Of a DNA stretch of 64,000 nt, positions 34,101 through 43,906 are shown in pieces (the first letter of the stretch is position 1; every line of letters begins with the position of its first letter). The stretch is from positions 31,298 to 95,297 of the forward strand of contig DATJPD010000055.1 of NCBI GenBank assembly GCA_035506575.1. Direction: 5' to 3'. The position numbers were made by a program, and so were the translations under genes. This DNA is from DATJPD01 sp035506575. GTDB taxonomy: Bacteria > Pseudomonadota > Alphaproteobacteria > CACIAM-22H2. Under the pieces are notes generated by a model that ran no database searches, was not told the origin of the DNA, and worked only from the letters and a program-made list of their open reading frames with translations.

Positions 34101-36196
34101 GGACCGTCGGCGGAGATCCCCAGCGCCTCGAGCAGCGGCCCCAGATGCCGGGCATGCTTCCGCCACCGGTGCTTCGACGTCGTGTAGACGGGCTGGCGGA
34201 TCTGATTGACGCTGGCGGTGCGCACCGCGCGGCGGGTCTCGTGAAAGCGCAGGCACGCCGCGTCCCAGGGCAGGCCGAGAAATTCCACGAGCCGGCGGGC
34301 TTGGCCTTCGAGGTCGTCCACCACCGCCTCGTAGTCCACGTCGAGGAGGCGGTCGGCCGGCAGCACCGCGCGCCAATGCGCCATGAGCCCCTGATAGTCG
34401 CGGTGGAAGCGGCCGAGCTCGACCTGGTCGTAGGCGAACGCCTGCTCGCCCTCGAACAGCCGGCTGTAGCACGACAGGCACGTGTCCGCCGGATCGCGCC
34501 GGCAATGGATGATCCGCGCGTCGGGCAGGATCAGGCGAATGAGCCCGGCACGGAGGAAATTGGCCGGCATCTTGTCCACCACATGGCGCTTGCCCCCGGC
34601 CAGTTTCTCGACTCGGGCGAGATAGGCGCGGCCCATCCGGCCGAAATCGTCGCGCGTGAGGCGCTCGACGGCGGCCGGATACTCGCCCAGCCCGTCGACG
34701 ATCCGCTGCAGGATCGACAATTCGCCGGCGCCGTGCACCAGCGGGTGCGAGGCCAGGATCTGCTCGATGAGCGTGGTGCCCGAGCGCGGCATGCCGACGA
34801 TGAAGACGGGCAGCGCCGAGTTGCCGCCCGCGCCGGCGAGCCGCGCCAGCAGGGCCGGGGTGAAGACCGCGGCGATGGACTTCATCCACCGGCTCGTGGC
34901 CTCGGCGTCGTAGGTGAAGGTCGAGCGCTTCAGCCGATTGCCCTCGTGCAGGTGGCCGAAGGCGCGGTCGGAGTCGCCGATGTCGAGATAGGCTTTGGCG
35001 AGCGCGAAATGCAGCGCCGTGCGGTCGCCGTGGGACACCTCGCCGCGCAGCAGGGCGTCCATCTGCGCGATCCGGGGATCGCCGGGCGCGAAGGTCACCA
35101 GGTCCGCCCGGCTGGCATGCGCCTTGACCGAGTGCGGGAAGGCCTCGATCGCGCGCTCGAAGGCCGCCCGCGCCTCGTCCTGGCGCCCGATCTCCGTGAA
35201 CAGCACGCCGCGGTTGACGAGCGCGCTTTCGGCCGCGAGGCCGGGCAAGGCGGCCGCACGGTCGAAAGACGCCAGGGCCTCGTCGACGCGGTCGAGCGCC
35301 TGAAGAACCTGTCCCAGCGTGTCGTGGGATTCGGCCCTCTCCGGGGACGCCGCCAGCGCGCGCTTGACCGAGTCCAGCGCCTCGTCCAGCCGGTCGAGAT
35401 GCTTCAAGGCCACCGCACGCGCGGCAAGGCCGCCGGCATGAAGCGGTGCGAAGGCCAGCAGCATGTCGAGCCAGCGCAGACATTCCGTCCAGCGCTGTCG
35501 CGACGTCTCGACGCCGGCGAGATTGATGTAGGCGTCGGCCAGCTGCGGACTGAGATCGATGGCGCGCCGCGCCGACGCCGCCGCCTCGTCGAAGCGGCCG
35601 CGGTCGTTCAGCAGGTGGGCGAGATTGCTGTGGGCCTCGGCGTAGTCGGGATTGAGCGCCAGCGCCCTCTTATAGAAAGTCTCGGCCTGCTCCAGCCGTC
35701 CCATCCGCTTGCAGGTATTGCCGAGATTGTTGTGCGCCTCGGCATTGTCCGGCTCGAGGGCGACCACCCGCTCGAGGCAGGCCAGGCTCTCCTCCAGCTG
35801 GCCCGCCTCCTGCAGGATGATGCCGAGGTTGTTCCAGGCCGCGACGAGGTTGGGGTCGAGCGCCACGGCGCGTCGCCCGGCGCGCTCGGCTTCCGCCAGC
35901 AATCCCTGCTGGCGGCACATTTCGGCAAGGTTGCTGAAGTACACGGCCGGCGCGCGCGGCGCCTGGCAGGCCTGGCGCAGATGCTGGATGGCAAGGTCGC
36001 GGTTGCCGTAGGCGTGCGCCATCACGCCCATCAGGTGAAGCGCGTCCGCCTGGCCCGGCCACGCGGCCAGGATGCGCTGGCAGAACAGCTCCGCCTGGTC
36101 GGCCTGCCCGGCGTTCCAGTGCGCGTGCGCGCGGCTCAGCGCTTCCGCGATGCTGAGGTCCGGAGCGCCGGCTCGGGCCGTCGGCTTGGAGGCCAT
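34097..36196 (-). CDS. TPR-repeat sulfotransferase
   Basis: A 699-residue protein. Roughly the first 420 residues are tetratricopeptide repeats (AWNNLGIILQEAGQLEESLA, AHNNLGNTCKRMGRLEQAE). The C-terminal part is a PAPS-dependent sulfotransferase like tyrosylprotein sulfotransferases: 5'-phosphosulfate loop FIVGMPRSGTTLIEQIL, then VVDKMPANFL and the 3'-phosphate site IHCRRDPADTCLSCY. It should sulfate a protein or glycan held by the TPR array. It starts 11 bp after ialB and overlaps the GT9-like gene by 4 bp. Confidence 0.85.
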   Translation of the reverse strand: MASKPTARAGAPDLSIAEALSRAHAHWNAGQADQAELFCQRILAAWPGQADALHLMGVMAHAYGNRDLAIQHLRQACQAPRAPAVYFSNLAEMCRQQGLLAEAERAGRRAVALDPNLVAAWNNLGIILQEAGQLEESLACLERVVALEPDNAEAHNNLGNTCKRMGRLEQAETFYKRALALNPDYAEAHSNLAHLLNDRGRFDEAAASARRAIDLSPQLADAYINLAGVETSRQRWTECLRWLDMLLAFAPLHAGGLAARAVALKHLDRLDEALDSVKRALAASPERAESHDTLGQVLQALDRVDEALASFDRAAALPGLAAESALVNRGVLFTEIGRQDEARAAFERAIEAFPHSVKAHASRADLVTFAPGDPRIAQMDALLRGEVSHGDRTALHFALAKAYLDIGDSDRAFGHLHEGNRLKRSTFTYDAEATSRWMKSIAAVFTPALLARLAGAGGNSALPVFIVGMPRSGTTLIEQILASHPLVHGAGELSILQRIVDGLGEYPAAVERLTRDDFGRMGRAYLARVEKLAGGKRHVVDKMPANFLRAGLIRLILPDARIIHCRRDPADTCLSCYSRLFEGEQAFAYDQVELGRFHRDYQGLMAHWRAVLPADRLLDVDYEAVVDDLEGQARRLVEFLGLPWDAACLRFHETRRAVRTASVNQIRQPVYTTSKHRWRKHARHLGPLLEALGISADGP

Positions 36197-36207
36197 GCGC
36201 GGGCGAC

Positions 36208-36699
36208 CTATTTCGACAGCTGCGTCAAGGCGTCCGCCAGCCCCTGCAGGCGGATCGGGATGTCCAGCGGCGCCGCCTCGGTCATCGCGTAGCGCACGGT
36301 GAGCGTCGTGCCGTGCGTGAACGTCGCCAAGGCCCTTTTGTCCAGCACGGCCGTGGCTTCGCAGCCCTCGCGGGTGCAGCGCTCGAAGGGCAGATCGATC
36401 GGCTTCGTGTCGTCGACGCTCAGCACCAGGCCGCGGGCGAGCAGCACGCCGAGCGGCACGGTCAGCCGCATGAGTATCTGATCGGGCTGTCCGGTCGCCG
36501 ACAGGCGGATATGCGCCGCCACGACGTTTTGCGGCATGGCGACCGCGAACTGCTCGACGATGCACGCCTCGTGTCCGTTGCCATCCTTGCCGCAGGCCTT
36601 GTGCCACAGCGCCTCGGCGCCTTTCGTCTCGGCCGCCTGGCCGACAGACGTCGAGCCGAGAAGCACGGCAACCGCCACGGCCCCCCCAACGTGCTTCAT
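36208..36699 (-). CDS. Invasion-associated locus B (IalB) family protein
   Basis: A 163-residue exported protein. The signal peptide (MKHVGGAVAVAVLLGS, then VGQAAE) supports the ATG at 36699 rather than a longer frame to 36759. Family features are ACIVEQF, a central amphipathic beta part and the pair RCTREGCEATA. IalB proteins are periplasmic or surface proteins found widely in alphaproteobacteria; their function outside Bartonella is unclear. It stands first in the operon with the TPR-sulfotransferase and 79 bp after the autotransporter stop. Confidence 0.82.
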   Translation of the reverse strand: MKHVGGAVAVAVLLGSTSVGQAAETKGAEALWHKACGKDGNGHEACIVEQFAVAMPQNVVAAHIRLSATGQPDQILMRLTVPLGVLLARGLVLSVDDTKPIDLPFERCTREGCEATAVLDKRALATFTHGTTLTVRYAMTEAAPLDIPIRLQGLADALTQLSK

Positions 36700-36778
36700 C
36701 GATGCGCCCACCTGCTGATCACGGAGGCAGACCTTCCGGCCTTTGCCGGCCTGGGTCAAGCCCGCGCCACGTCGCGCG

Positions 36779-39700
36779 TCAGAAGTTCAAACTCGCCTTC
36801 AGCAGGCCGGTGGCGCTCTGGTAATCGTGGCGGAGCTCGCCCTCGAACTCGGCCCGTAAGGTGACCGCGTCGCTGGCATCCAAGGTCGCCGCGAGGTTGA
36901 GGCGCGCCCCGTCCGCCGCCGGCCGGGTCACCGTGCTGGTGAAGGCTTCGCCGCCGATCAGGCCGGAGGAGGCGATGGGCCCCTGGGTATAGTCGTGCAC
37001 CCAGGCCAGGCGCGCCTCGGGCTTCAGCACGCCCCAGTCGGTGGTCACGTCCCACGTCAGCTTGGCGCCCAGGTCCTGGGTCAGCGATTGAACGCCGCGG
37101 CGCTCCACGCTCAGATCGGCGTTGCCGGCACCGGTCTCGGTATAGCCGTCGCTGACGGCGCGCAGGAAGCGCAAGCCAGCGACCGGGGTCAGCGTCACGC
37201 TGTAGGCCGGGATGTCGTAGCCGGCGCCGAGCTTGGCGAGATAGAGCTGGCCGTCATAGGCGGCTTGCGCGTCCGTGCCCAGGAAGCTGATGGCGCGGCC
37301 CTGGCGGAAATTGATGTAACCAACACCCGCCTGCGCGTCGACGAAGGCTGGGCCCCAGCGCTGCACGCCGTAGCCGGTCACCTGGTAGGTGTTCGTGGTC
37401 GTGGCGCTGCCGGCGGCGCCGTCCAGCCCCGACGCGTGGCCTTGGAGCCAGCTCACCGCCACGCCCATGAGCAGCGCCGGCGTGACCTGGCGCTCGAGCC
37501 CGAACATCAGCCCGACATCGGTCGAGCGATAGCCGTCGGCGCCGGCGGTGCTGTCGCGGAGTGCCGTGCCGCCGAGAACCTGACTCCACACGGCGTAATC
37601 GTGCGGACCCGAGCCGGCCGCCGCCCCCACCCCGCCGCCCCGCAAGGCAGCGAGCTCGTGCTGCTCGACCGCCGCCGTGGTCGGCGTCGCCGCCTGGGTC
37701 GCGGCCACGAGGGCGGGCGCCAGCTGCGTGGGGGCGAGTTGCTTGACCGCCGCCGGCTGCGCCGCGGCCGGCAGCACATCCAAGGTCGCCAGCACCGTGT
37801 TCTGGAATGCGATGGCCGCCGGGCTGCTGGCGGCCGAGACGGCGTCGAGCGCCGGCCCCATGCCGACCGCGGCGCCGCCAGCCGACTGGGCGAGCGTCGC
37901 GTAACTGCTGCCGGCCAGCGTCACCACGAGGTCGTTCCCGACATCGGTGATGTTGGCGCGCAAGCCGCTGGTGCCGCTGACCGTCGCGGTGTTGCCGCTA
38001 TAGCTGCCGGTGCCGCCGGGGCGGACGATGGTGAAGGTTTGGTTCGCGGCGAGGCCGCTGCCGGAAATGGTGATGGCGGCGTTGGCGACGCTGGCGTTGC
38101 CGCTGATCGTCAGGTAGCCGTAGGAGTTGCCGCGGTTGGTGGTGGCGATCGCCAGGCCGCCGCCGCTCTGGCTGTAGGCGCCGGTGATCGACACCGGATT
38201 GCTCAATTGCAGCGTGGCGCCGCCGTTGGTGACGGTGTGGGTCGCGCCGACATTGATGTCGTCGTTGAGCAGCAGATTGCCCGACGAGAACAGCAAATCG
38301 GCCGAGGTGCTGGTGATCGTGCCGACCGTGCCGGGGCTGGCGAGAGACGGCGTGCCGGAATTATAGCCGGTGAGTACGCCGAAGGTGGCGCCGCTGCCGC
38401 CGGCGATGGTCAGCGGGTTGGCGGAGCTGTTGAGGATATTGCCGGCGATGGTCCCGCTATTGGTGAACGTGCCGATGCTGCCGGAGTTGTTGATCGCGTT
38501 GGCGCCGCCGCTGATCAGGCCGCTGTTGCTGAGTGCGCCGATGCTGGCGCTGCTGAAAATCCCGGTGTGGTTGCCGCCGCTGATGGTGCCGCCAGCGGCG
38601 TTGCTGATGGTGCCGATGCTGCCGCTGTTGTTGACGCCGTAGGTGGTGCCGCCGATGCTGCCGCTGTTGCTGAGGAGGCCGAGGGTGCCCGAAGCGGCGA
38701 TTCCCGTGGCGCCGCCGCTGACGCTGCCGGTGCTCGTGACCGTGAAATTGCCGAAAGACCAGGTTTGCGCGCCCGCCGCCGTCGAGATCGTGGTGTCGGT
38801 CGCGGTGGCCAGGGTCACGATGAGATTGTTGCCGCTGGTGCTGACCGCGGCGCTCAAGCCGTTGGTGCCGCTGACCGTGGCGGTGTCGCCGGTGTAGCTG
38901 CCGGTGCCGCCCGGGCGCACGATGGAGAAGGTCTCGCCGGTGGTCAGGCCGCTGCCGGAGATCGTGATGGCGGCGTTGGCGACGGTGGCGTTGCTCGACA
39001 CCGTCATGTAGCCATAGGACGTGCCGTTGCCGGTGGTGACGACCACGAGGCCGCCGCCGCTCTGGCTGTATTTGCCGGTGATGGTCAGCGGGTTCTGGAT
39101 CTTAAGGACGGCCCCGGTGTTGCTGACGGTGTGGCCGGCGCCGACGGTGACATTGTCGTTGAGCAGCAGGTTGCCGGACGAGAAGACGAGGTTGGCCGAG
39201 GGGATGCTGATCGAGCCGACCGTGCCGGGGCTGGCAAGCGAGGGCGTACCGGAATTATAGCCGGTGAGCAGCCCGAACGTGCTGCCTGTACCGCCGGCGA
39301 TGGTCAGCGCGTTCGTGGAGAGGTTCGAGATAGTGCCGGCGATCACACCGCTGTTGGTGATCCCACCGATGCTGCCGGAGGTGTTGAGCGCGATTGCTCC
39401 TCCGACAATGGCGCTGATGGTGCCGCTGTTGATCAGGGTGCCGACGTTGCCGCCGATGGAGATCGCAGAGTTGCCGGTAATGGTGCCGCCGATGGTGTTG
39501 ATCAGGGTGCCGATGCTGCCGGAGCTGGAGATCGCGCCGCCGGAGGCGCCGGCGGCGATCAGGCCGCGGTTGGTCAAGGTGCCGATGGTGCCGCTGTTGC
39601 GGATCCGAGTTTGCGCGCTGAGGCTGCTGGTAATCGTGCCGCTGTTGGTGAGCGCGCCGATGCTGCCGCTGTTGTTGATTGCCCAGCCGCTGGCGCTGCT

Positions 39701-40105
39701 GGTAATGGTGCCATTGTTGGTGAGCGTGCCGATGATGCCGCTGTTGTTGATTCCGGCGCCGGTGCCGCTGGTGGAGCTAACGCTGGCGCTGACGATGCCG
39801 CTGTTGCTGATTAAGCCGATGGTGGCGGTGTTGGAGACGTTGACGCCGGTGGTGGCCGCGCTGATCTTGCCGCCGCTGAAGACGGTCAACGTGCCGCTGC
39901 CGGTCCCCGTCGCATTCACGCCGATGGCGGGAGCGCTGATCGTGCCGGTGTTGGTGACGGTGAAGTTGCCGGCCGACCAGTTCTGCTGCGCCGCGGTCGA
40001 ATTCGATATGGTGGTGTCGGCCAGGGCTTTGCGGGCAAACGATGACGCCACCGCGATCGCCAGCACCGACGTTCCCGCCAGCAAAATCCTCGCCGACGGT
40101 CCCAT
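36779..40105 (-). CDS. Autotransporter 1 (type V secretion, beta-helix passenger)
   Basis: A 1108-residue protein with an N-terminal signal peptide (LLAGTSVLAIAVASSFA). The passenger is made of short turns such as TLTNSGTIT, and a C-terminal autotransporter barrel of about 270 residues ends in LLKASLNF. The start is the ATG at 40105: GAGGGGG precedes it and the paralogue at 44278-46890 begins the same way (MGP). The passenger holds two tandem copies of a roughly 170-residue module that is single in the paralogue. It probably displays a surface fibre for adhesion or aggregation. Confidence 0.9.
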   Translation of the reverse strand: MGPSARILLAGTSVLAIAVASSFARKALADTTISNSTAAQQNWSAGNFTVTNTGTISAPAIGVNATGTGSGTLTVFSGGKISAATTGVNVSNTATIGLISNSGIVSASVSSTSGTGAGINNSGIIGTLTNNGTITSSASGWAINNSGSIGALTNSGTITSSLSAQTRIRNSGTIGTLTNRGLIAAGASGGAISSSGSIGTLINTIGGTITGNSAISIGGNVGTLINSGTISAIVGGAIALNTSGSIGGITNSGVIAGTISNLSTNALTIAGGTGSTFGLLTGYNSGTPSLASPGTVGSISIPSANLVFSSGNLLLNDNVTVGAGHTVSNTGAVLKIQNPLTITGKYSQSGGGLVVVTTGNGTSYGYMTVSSNATVANAAITISGSGLTTGETFSIVRPGGTGSYTGDTATVSGTNGLSAAVSTSGNNLIVTLATATDTTISTAAGAQTWSFGNFTVTSTGSVSGGATGIAASGTLGLLSNSGSIGGTTYGVNNSGSIGTISNAAGGTISGGNHTGIFSSASIGALSNSGLISGGANAINNSGSIGTFTNSGTIAGNILNSSANPLTIAGGSGATFGVLTGYNSGTPSLASPGTVGTITSTSADLLFSSGNLLLNDDINVGATHTVTNGGATLQLSNPVSITGAYSQSGGGLAIATTNRGNSYGYLTISGNASVANAAITISGSGLAANQTFTIVRPGGTGSYSGNTATVSGTSGLRANITDVGNDLVVTLAGSSYATLAQSAGGAAVGMGPALDAVSAASSPAAIAFQNTVLATLDVLPAAAQPAAVKQLAPTQLAPALVAATQAATPTTAAVEQHELAALRGGGVGAAAGSGPHDYAVWSQVLGGTALRDSTAGADGYRSTDVGLMFGLERQVTPALLMGVAVSWLQGHASGLDGAAGSATTTNTYQVTGYGVQRWGPAFVDAQAGVGYINFRQGRAISFLGTDAQAAYDGQLYLAKLGAGYDIPAYSVTLTPVAGLRFLRAVSDGYTETGAGNADLSVERRGVQSLTQDLGAKLTWDVTTDWGVLKPEARLAWVHDYTQGPIASSGLIGGEAFTSTVTRPAADGARLNLAATLDASDAVTLRAEFEGELRHDYQSATGLLKASLNF
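37908..39312 (-). repeat. Tandem passenger modules inside autotransporter 1
   Basis: Two homologous modules of about 510 bp lie at roughly 39312-38805 and 38415-37908, 900 bp apart. Each encodes LTIAGG, LLTGYNSGTPSLASPGTVG, SSGNLLLNDN, YSQSGGGL and IVRPGGTGSY in order. A third copy occurs once in autotransporter 2 at about 45927-45420. Boundaries are approximate, judged by eye from the translated blocks. Confidence 0.7.
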
Positions 40106-40333
40106 CCCCCAGCCCCCTCGATCGCATGCCCGTGCCGATGGCGCCCGGCCGCGCAGCCTTGCCATTCCAGCGCGTCTCAGTTGACCGCACCTGCCCGGGC
40201 GTTGTCGTGAGCGAGGGGTGAAATTGCGGTGAAAAAAGCGTGAGGACGCGGTGCCGGACGCGCCGCGTTGCCGCGGTCGCGGTTGAGTCCGCTGCGCGGG
40301 CCCCCTCAGCCCAAGGACGGGCGCCGGCCGTGG
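40106..40333. other. Gap between autotransporter 1 and the cyclase-type regulator
   Basis: 228 bp upstream of autotransporter 1. It holds one GCGTCTCAG (40172-40180), matching one half of the AraC-box candidates elsewhere, but no second half at 22 bp and no convincing -10 behind it. No terminator hairpin for the regulator gene was seen. Confidence 0.35.
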
Positions 40334-43300
40334 CTACGCCGATGCCTTGAGCAGGGCCTTGGCCTCGGCGAGGACCGGAAGATCGGTAGCCTCGGCGAAC
40401 CAGCGGCAGATCGGGACGAGAAGATCGCGGGCCTCGCGGCACTTGCCCTGCCGGAGCCACAGGCGCGCCAGGCCCAGCGACGCGCGCAGTTCCAGGAGCC
40501 TGGCGCTCTGCGACCGCGCGATCGCGAGCGCCCCGCGATAACTCTGTCCGGCGGCGGCCTGATCGCCGGCGGCAGCCAGCAGGTCGCCGCGCAGCCGATG
40601 CAGGCCGGCCTCGCCCCGCCTCTCCTCATGTGTCTCCATGAAATCCTGGGCCTCGGCGAGACAGCGCAATCCTTCGTCGGCCTGGCCGAGCGCGGCATGC
40701 GCCTCGGCGAGCATCATCAGCACGTCCGGCGTATTGAAGACCCACCCGACCGCACGCATCATCGTCAGCGCCTGCGAGAGCAACTCGACCCCTTGCGGCA
40801 CCTCTCCGCGCCTGGTCAAGGCCGCGCCGCAGAAGGCCATCGCCGAGCTGCGCGCCACCGCGAGCCCGTGTTCCTCGGCCAGCCCGAGCATCTCCTCGGC
40901 GTGCTGCCGCAAATCGGGCGAGCCGGCGACCCAGTCGGTCATGCAGGCAAGACCGAGTGCGGCGGCGAGCGTATTGACATGCTCGAGGCGGCGCGCTTCG
41001 GCCAGGGCTTCGCCGAGGCGCTGCCGTGCCTGGTCCACGTGGCCGAGATAAGCCAGGGTCTGGGCGAGCTCGCCCAGCATCTGCACGTAGACGTCCGCGA
41101 CCATTCCTCCCGTCACGGCGCGATGGGCCGGATCGCGCAATCCCTCGCAGCGCTCGAGCAGATCGCGCGAGGCGACGAATTCCCCGAGGCGGCCGAGGGT
41201 CGCACCCCTGGCGCGGCGCCCCTGCAATTGCACCGCGACGGCGTTGTGCGCTTCGCCCATCTTTTCGATCTGTTCGGCGGCCGCCAGGGCGAGGCGGTGC
41301 TCGGCCCGCACGAAGTGGGCCATCCATTGGCCCAGGCCCAGCGCCGCGAGGCAGTCGGTCCGGCCGAGCCGCTCGGCCAGCGCGCGGGCACGCGCCATGG
41401 CCTCGCCCACGCCGGCCGCCGCGGAGCCGGTGGTGGCGCTCAGCGCCGGCCGCAGCGCCATCTGCAGGTCCAACTCGGTCTGCCAGCGCCAGTCGCCCTC
41501 GGGGACGCCGGCCAGGACCTCCAGCCCCTTGCGCAGGCGGGCGACCGCCTCGCGCATCGCCGAACGCGCCAAAGCCTGCTGGCCGGCCCTCAGCCAGTAG
41601 CCGACCGCCTTCTCCGCGAGCCCGGCTTCCGTGCAGTGCCGGGCGAGCAGCTCGGGCTCGGCGGTCGCGACCTCCGGAAAGCGCTGTTCGAGCGCGGCCG
41701 CGATCTCGGCATGGCGCTGCTGGCGCTGGCCGCGCAGCATGGTTCCGTAGGCGGCATCCTGCACCAGGGCGTGCTTGAAGGCATATTCGGCGTCGGGCGG
41801 CGTCCCGCGGCGGAAGATCAGCTCGGTGCGCACCAGCCGCTCCAGGGCGTCGTCCAGTTGCGCCTGCGGCATCGCGGCGACGGCGCTGATCATCTCGTGC
41901 GAGAACCGGCGGCCGAGCGCGGCCGCGGTCTGCACCACGCCGCGCGCTTCCGGCAGGCGATCGAGCCGCACCAGCAGCGAGGCCTGGAGCGAGGTCGGGA
42001 TCGCCACCGGCGCCGCCGGCCCCCGCACCACATAGCGATCGCCGGACACCACCAGCTGTCCGCTTTCGACCACGGACCTGGTGAGCTCCTCGACGAACAG
42101 CGGCACGCCGTCGGTTCGATCGACGATCTCGTCGGCGATCTCCTTGGGCAGGACCTTGTCTCCGGTGAGCCGGGCGATCATCTCGGCGCGGTGACGCGGC
42201 GACAGCCGGCTGAGGCTGAGCAGGGTCACCTGCGGTTGGCCAACCCAGGGTGGCTTGAATTCGGGCCGGAATGTGATGATCAGCAGGACGCGCAGCGTGG
42301 CGACCCGGTCGATGACCAGGTCAAGCAGCTCGCGCGTCGTGGGGTCGCACCAGTGGACGTCCTCGCAAACGATCAGCAGCGGTTGGCGCGCCGCCAGTCC
42401 CTCGACCGCGGCCACCAGCGCGCGGAGCGTCTTCTCCTTGCGCTTCTGCGGGGTGAGGCCGAGTGCCGGATAGCGGCCGCCGGTGGGAACCGACAGCAAA
42501 TCGGCGAGCGCCGGCACGACCGCGCCGAAATCGTCGGTCGCCAAGGCGAGCGACGCCTCGAGCTTTTCGAGCCGCTGCTCGTCCTTGTCGTCGCGCCGGA
42601 AGCCGGCCGCCTGTTCGAGCCGCGTGATGACCGGGTAGAGCGCGCTGTCCTGATGGTGCGGCGAACAGGAATAGCGCAACCGGTTATGCGGCTCGTCGCT
42701 CAGCCGCTCGAGGATGGTCTCGGCGATCCGCGACTTGCCGATGCCCGGCTCGCCCGACAGCAGCACCACGCTGCCGTCGCCGTCTTTCGCCCGTTCCCAC
42801 CGGCGCAGGATCAAGTCGATCTCTTCGTCGCGGTTGACGAACGGGGTGCTGGGCGTGCGCAGCGCCTCGAACCGGCTGTCGGCGGCGCTCGCGGCGAGCA
42901 CCTGCCAGGCGGGCACGGCGTCGGCCAATCCCTCGAGCGTGACCGTGCCGAGATCACGATACTCGAACAGGCCGCCGATGAGGTCGCGCGTGTCCGACGA
43001 GATCACCACCGCACCCGGCCTGGCCAGCGCCCGCAGCCGCACGGCCAGGTTGGGCGGGCCACCGACGACCGCCGGCTCCGCGCCGGCCGCGAGGTCGCGG
43101 ACCACGACGGCGCCGGTGGCGATTCCGACCCGCGCCGTCAACGAAACGCCGGCGGCGGCAGGAAGCCCGGCGAGCGACTCGACCAGGGCAAGCGCGGCCT
43201 GGACGGCGTGCTCGGCATCGTATTCGCGGGCCTCGGCATGGCCGAAATAGGCCAGCAGGCTGTCGCCCGACCAGAGGGTCAAGTGACCGTGATGTCGCCC

Positions 43301-43906
43301 GATGATCTCCGCAAAGCGCCGCTGGCAGGCGGCGGTCGCGTCCTGCAGCTCGTCGAGATCAAGCCGGGTCGACAGCGCGGCGAGGCCGACCAGCTCGCAC
43401 GCCAGGACGGTCAGCTGACGGCGCTCGGCCGTCCGGCGTTCCGCGGCCGGCGCGCGCACCTGGTCGCGGTCGACCGCGGCGGGCGATGCACCGGCGGACG
43501 CGCGGCTTACCGGTGCTGCGGCCGGTGCGGGTTGCGAGATGGCCGCGGCAAACCGATAGCCGCGCCGCGGCATCGTCTTGATGATCCGCTGCGCCTGGTC
43601 GTGCAGCGCCCGACGCACGTCGCTAATGCAGCGTTTCAGCGACTCGTCGCTGACGGTGACGTTCGGCCACACCGCGCCGATCAGCTCCTCCTTCGACACC
43701 AGCCGGCCGGCGTTCTCGACCAGATAGCGCAGCAGCGTCAGGCCCTTCGGCCGCAGCTCGATCTCGCGATCGCCGGCGCGCAGACAGCCTCGTCGGTGAT
43801 CGAGGGTGAAGCCCTCGAATTCGTGGCTGTCTTCCCTGTTGGCCGGCACGGCGCCGGGAGCAAGCGAAGCCTGCGGGACGGGCGTCCGTGGTTTTTTTCC
43901 AGTCAT
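40334..43906 (-). CDS. Large regulator: OmpR-type winged helix, class III cyclase-like domain, AAA ATPase and TPR
   Basis: A 1190-residue protein. Residues 30-120 are a trans_reg_C winged helix (SDESLKRCISDVRRAL, TMPRRGYRFAA). About 165-300 is a class III nucleotide cyclase-like domain. An AAA/NACHT-type ATPase has Walker A GEPGIGKS near residue 385. The rest is TPR-like helices. The usual first metal aspartate of the cyclase (FxDLVGS) reads E (ACELVGL) while GDSLLAYFG keeps the second, so cyclase activity is doubtful. Its N-terminal peptide PVPQASLAPGAVP is shared with both AraC genes nearby. Confidence 0.85.
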   Translation of the reverse strand: MTGKKPRTPVPQASLAPGAVPANREDSHEFEGFTLDHRRGCLRAGDREIELRPKGLTLLRYLVENAGRLVSKEELIGAVWPNVTVSDESLKRCISDVRRALHDQAQRIIKTMPRRGYRFAAAISQPAPAAAPVSRASAGASPAAVDRDQVRAPAAERRTAERRQLTVLACELVGLAALSTRLDLDELQDATAACQRRFAEIIGRHHGHLTLWSGDSLLAYFGHAEAREYDAEHAVQAALALVESLAGLPAAAGVSLTARVGIATGAVVVRDLAAGAEPAVVGGPPNLAVRLRALARPGAVVISSDTRDLIGGLFEYRDLGTVTLEGLADAVPAWQVLAASAADSRFEALRTPSTPFVNRDEEIDLILRRWERAKDGDGSVVLLSGEPGIGKSRIAETILERLSDEPHNRLRYSCSPHHQDSALYPVITRLEQAAGFRRDDKDEQRLEKLEASLALATDDFGAVVPALADLLSVPTGGRYPALGLTPQKRKEKTLRALVAAVEGLAARQPLLIVCEDVHWCDPTTRELLDLVIDRVATLRVLLIITFRPEFKPPWVGQPQVTLLSLSRLSPRHRAEMIARLTGDKVLPKEIADEIVDRTDGVPLFVEELTRSVVESGQLVVSGDRYVVRGPAAPVAIPTSLQASLLVRLDRLPEARGVVQTAAALGRRFSHEMISAVAAMPQAQLDDALERLVRTELIFRRGTPPDAEYAFKHALVQDAAYGTMLRGQRQQRHAEIAAALEQRFPEVATAEPELLARHCTEAGLAEKAVGYWLRAGQQALARSAMREAVARLRKGLEVLAGVPEGDWRWQTELDLQMALRPALSATTGSAAAGVGEAMARARALAERLGRTDCLAALGLGQWMAHFVRAEHRLALAAAEQIEKMGEAHNAVAVQLQGRRARGATLGRLGEFVASRDLLERCEGLRDPAHRAVTGGMVADVYVQMLGELAQTLAYLGHVDQARQRLGEALAEARRLEHVNTLAAALGLACMTDWVAGSPDLRQHAEEMLGLAEEHGLAVARSSAMAFCGAALTRRGEVPQGVELLSQALTMMRAVGWVFNTPDVLMMLAEAHAALGQADEGLRCLAEAQDFMETHEERRGEAGLHRLRGDLLAAAGDQAAAGQSYRGALAIARSQSARLLELRASLGLARLWLRQGKCREARDLLVPICRWFAEATDLPVLAEAKALLKASA

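Noticed and set aside
36995..39814. Very long open frame antisense to autotransporter 1 (and similar ones at 9349-11391, 40268-43978, 43888-46251 and 3702-5498)
   Set aside because: High GC content suppresses stop codons on the opposite strand. The translations are low-complexity and show no family motifs, while the overlapped genes are clearly recognised.
40172..40180. AraC-type half-site upstream of autotransporter 1 as a full box
   Set aside because: No second half-site 22 bp away and no -10-like hexamer at the expected distance.
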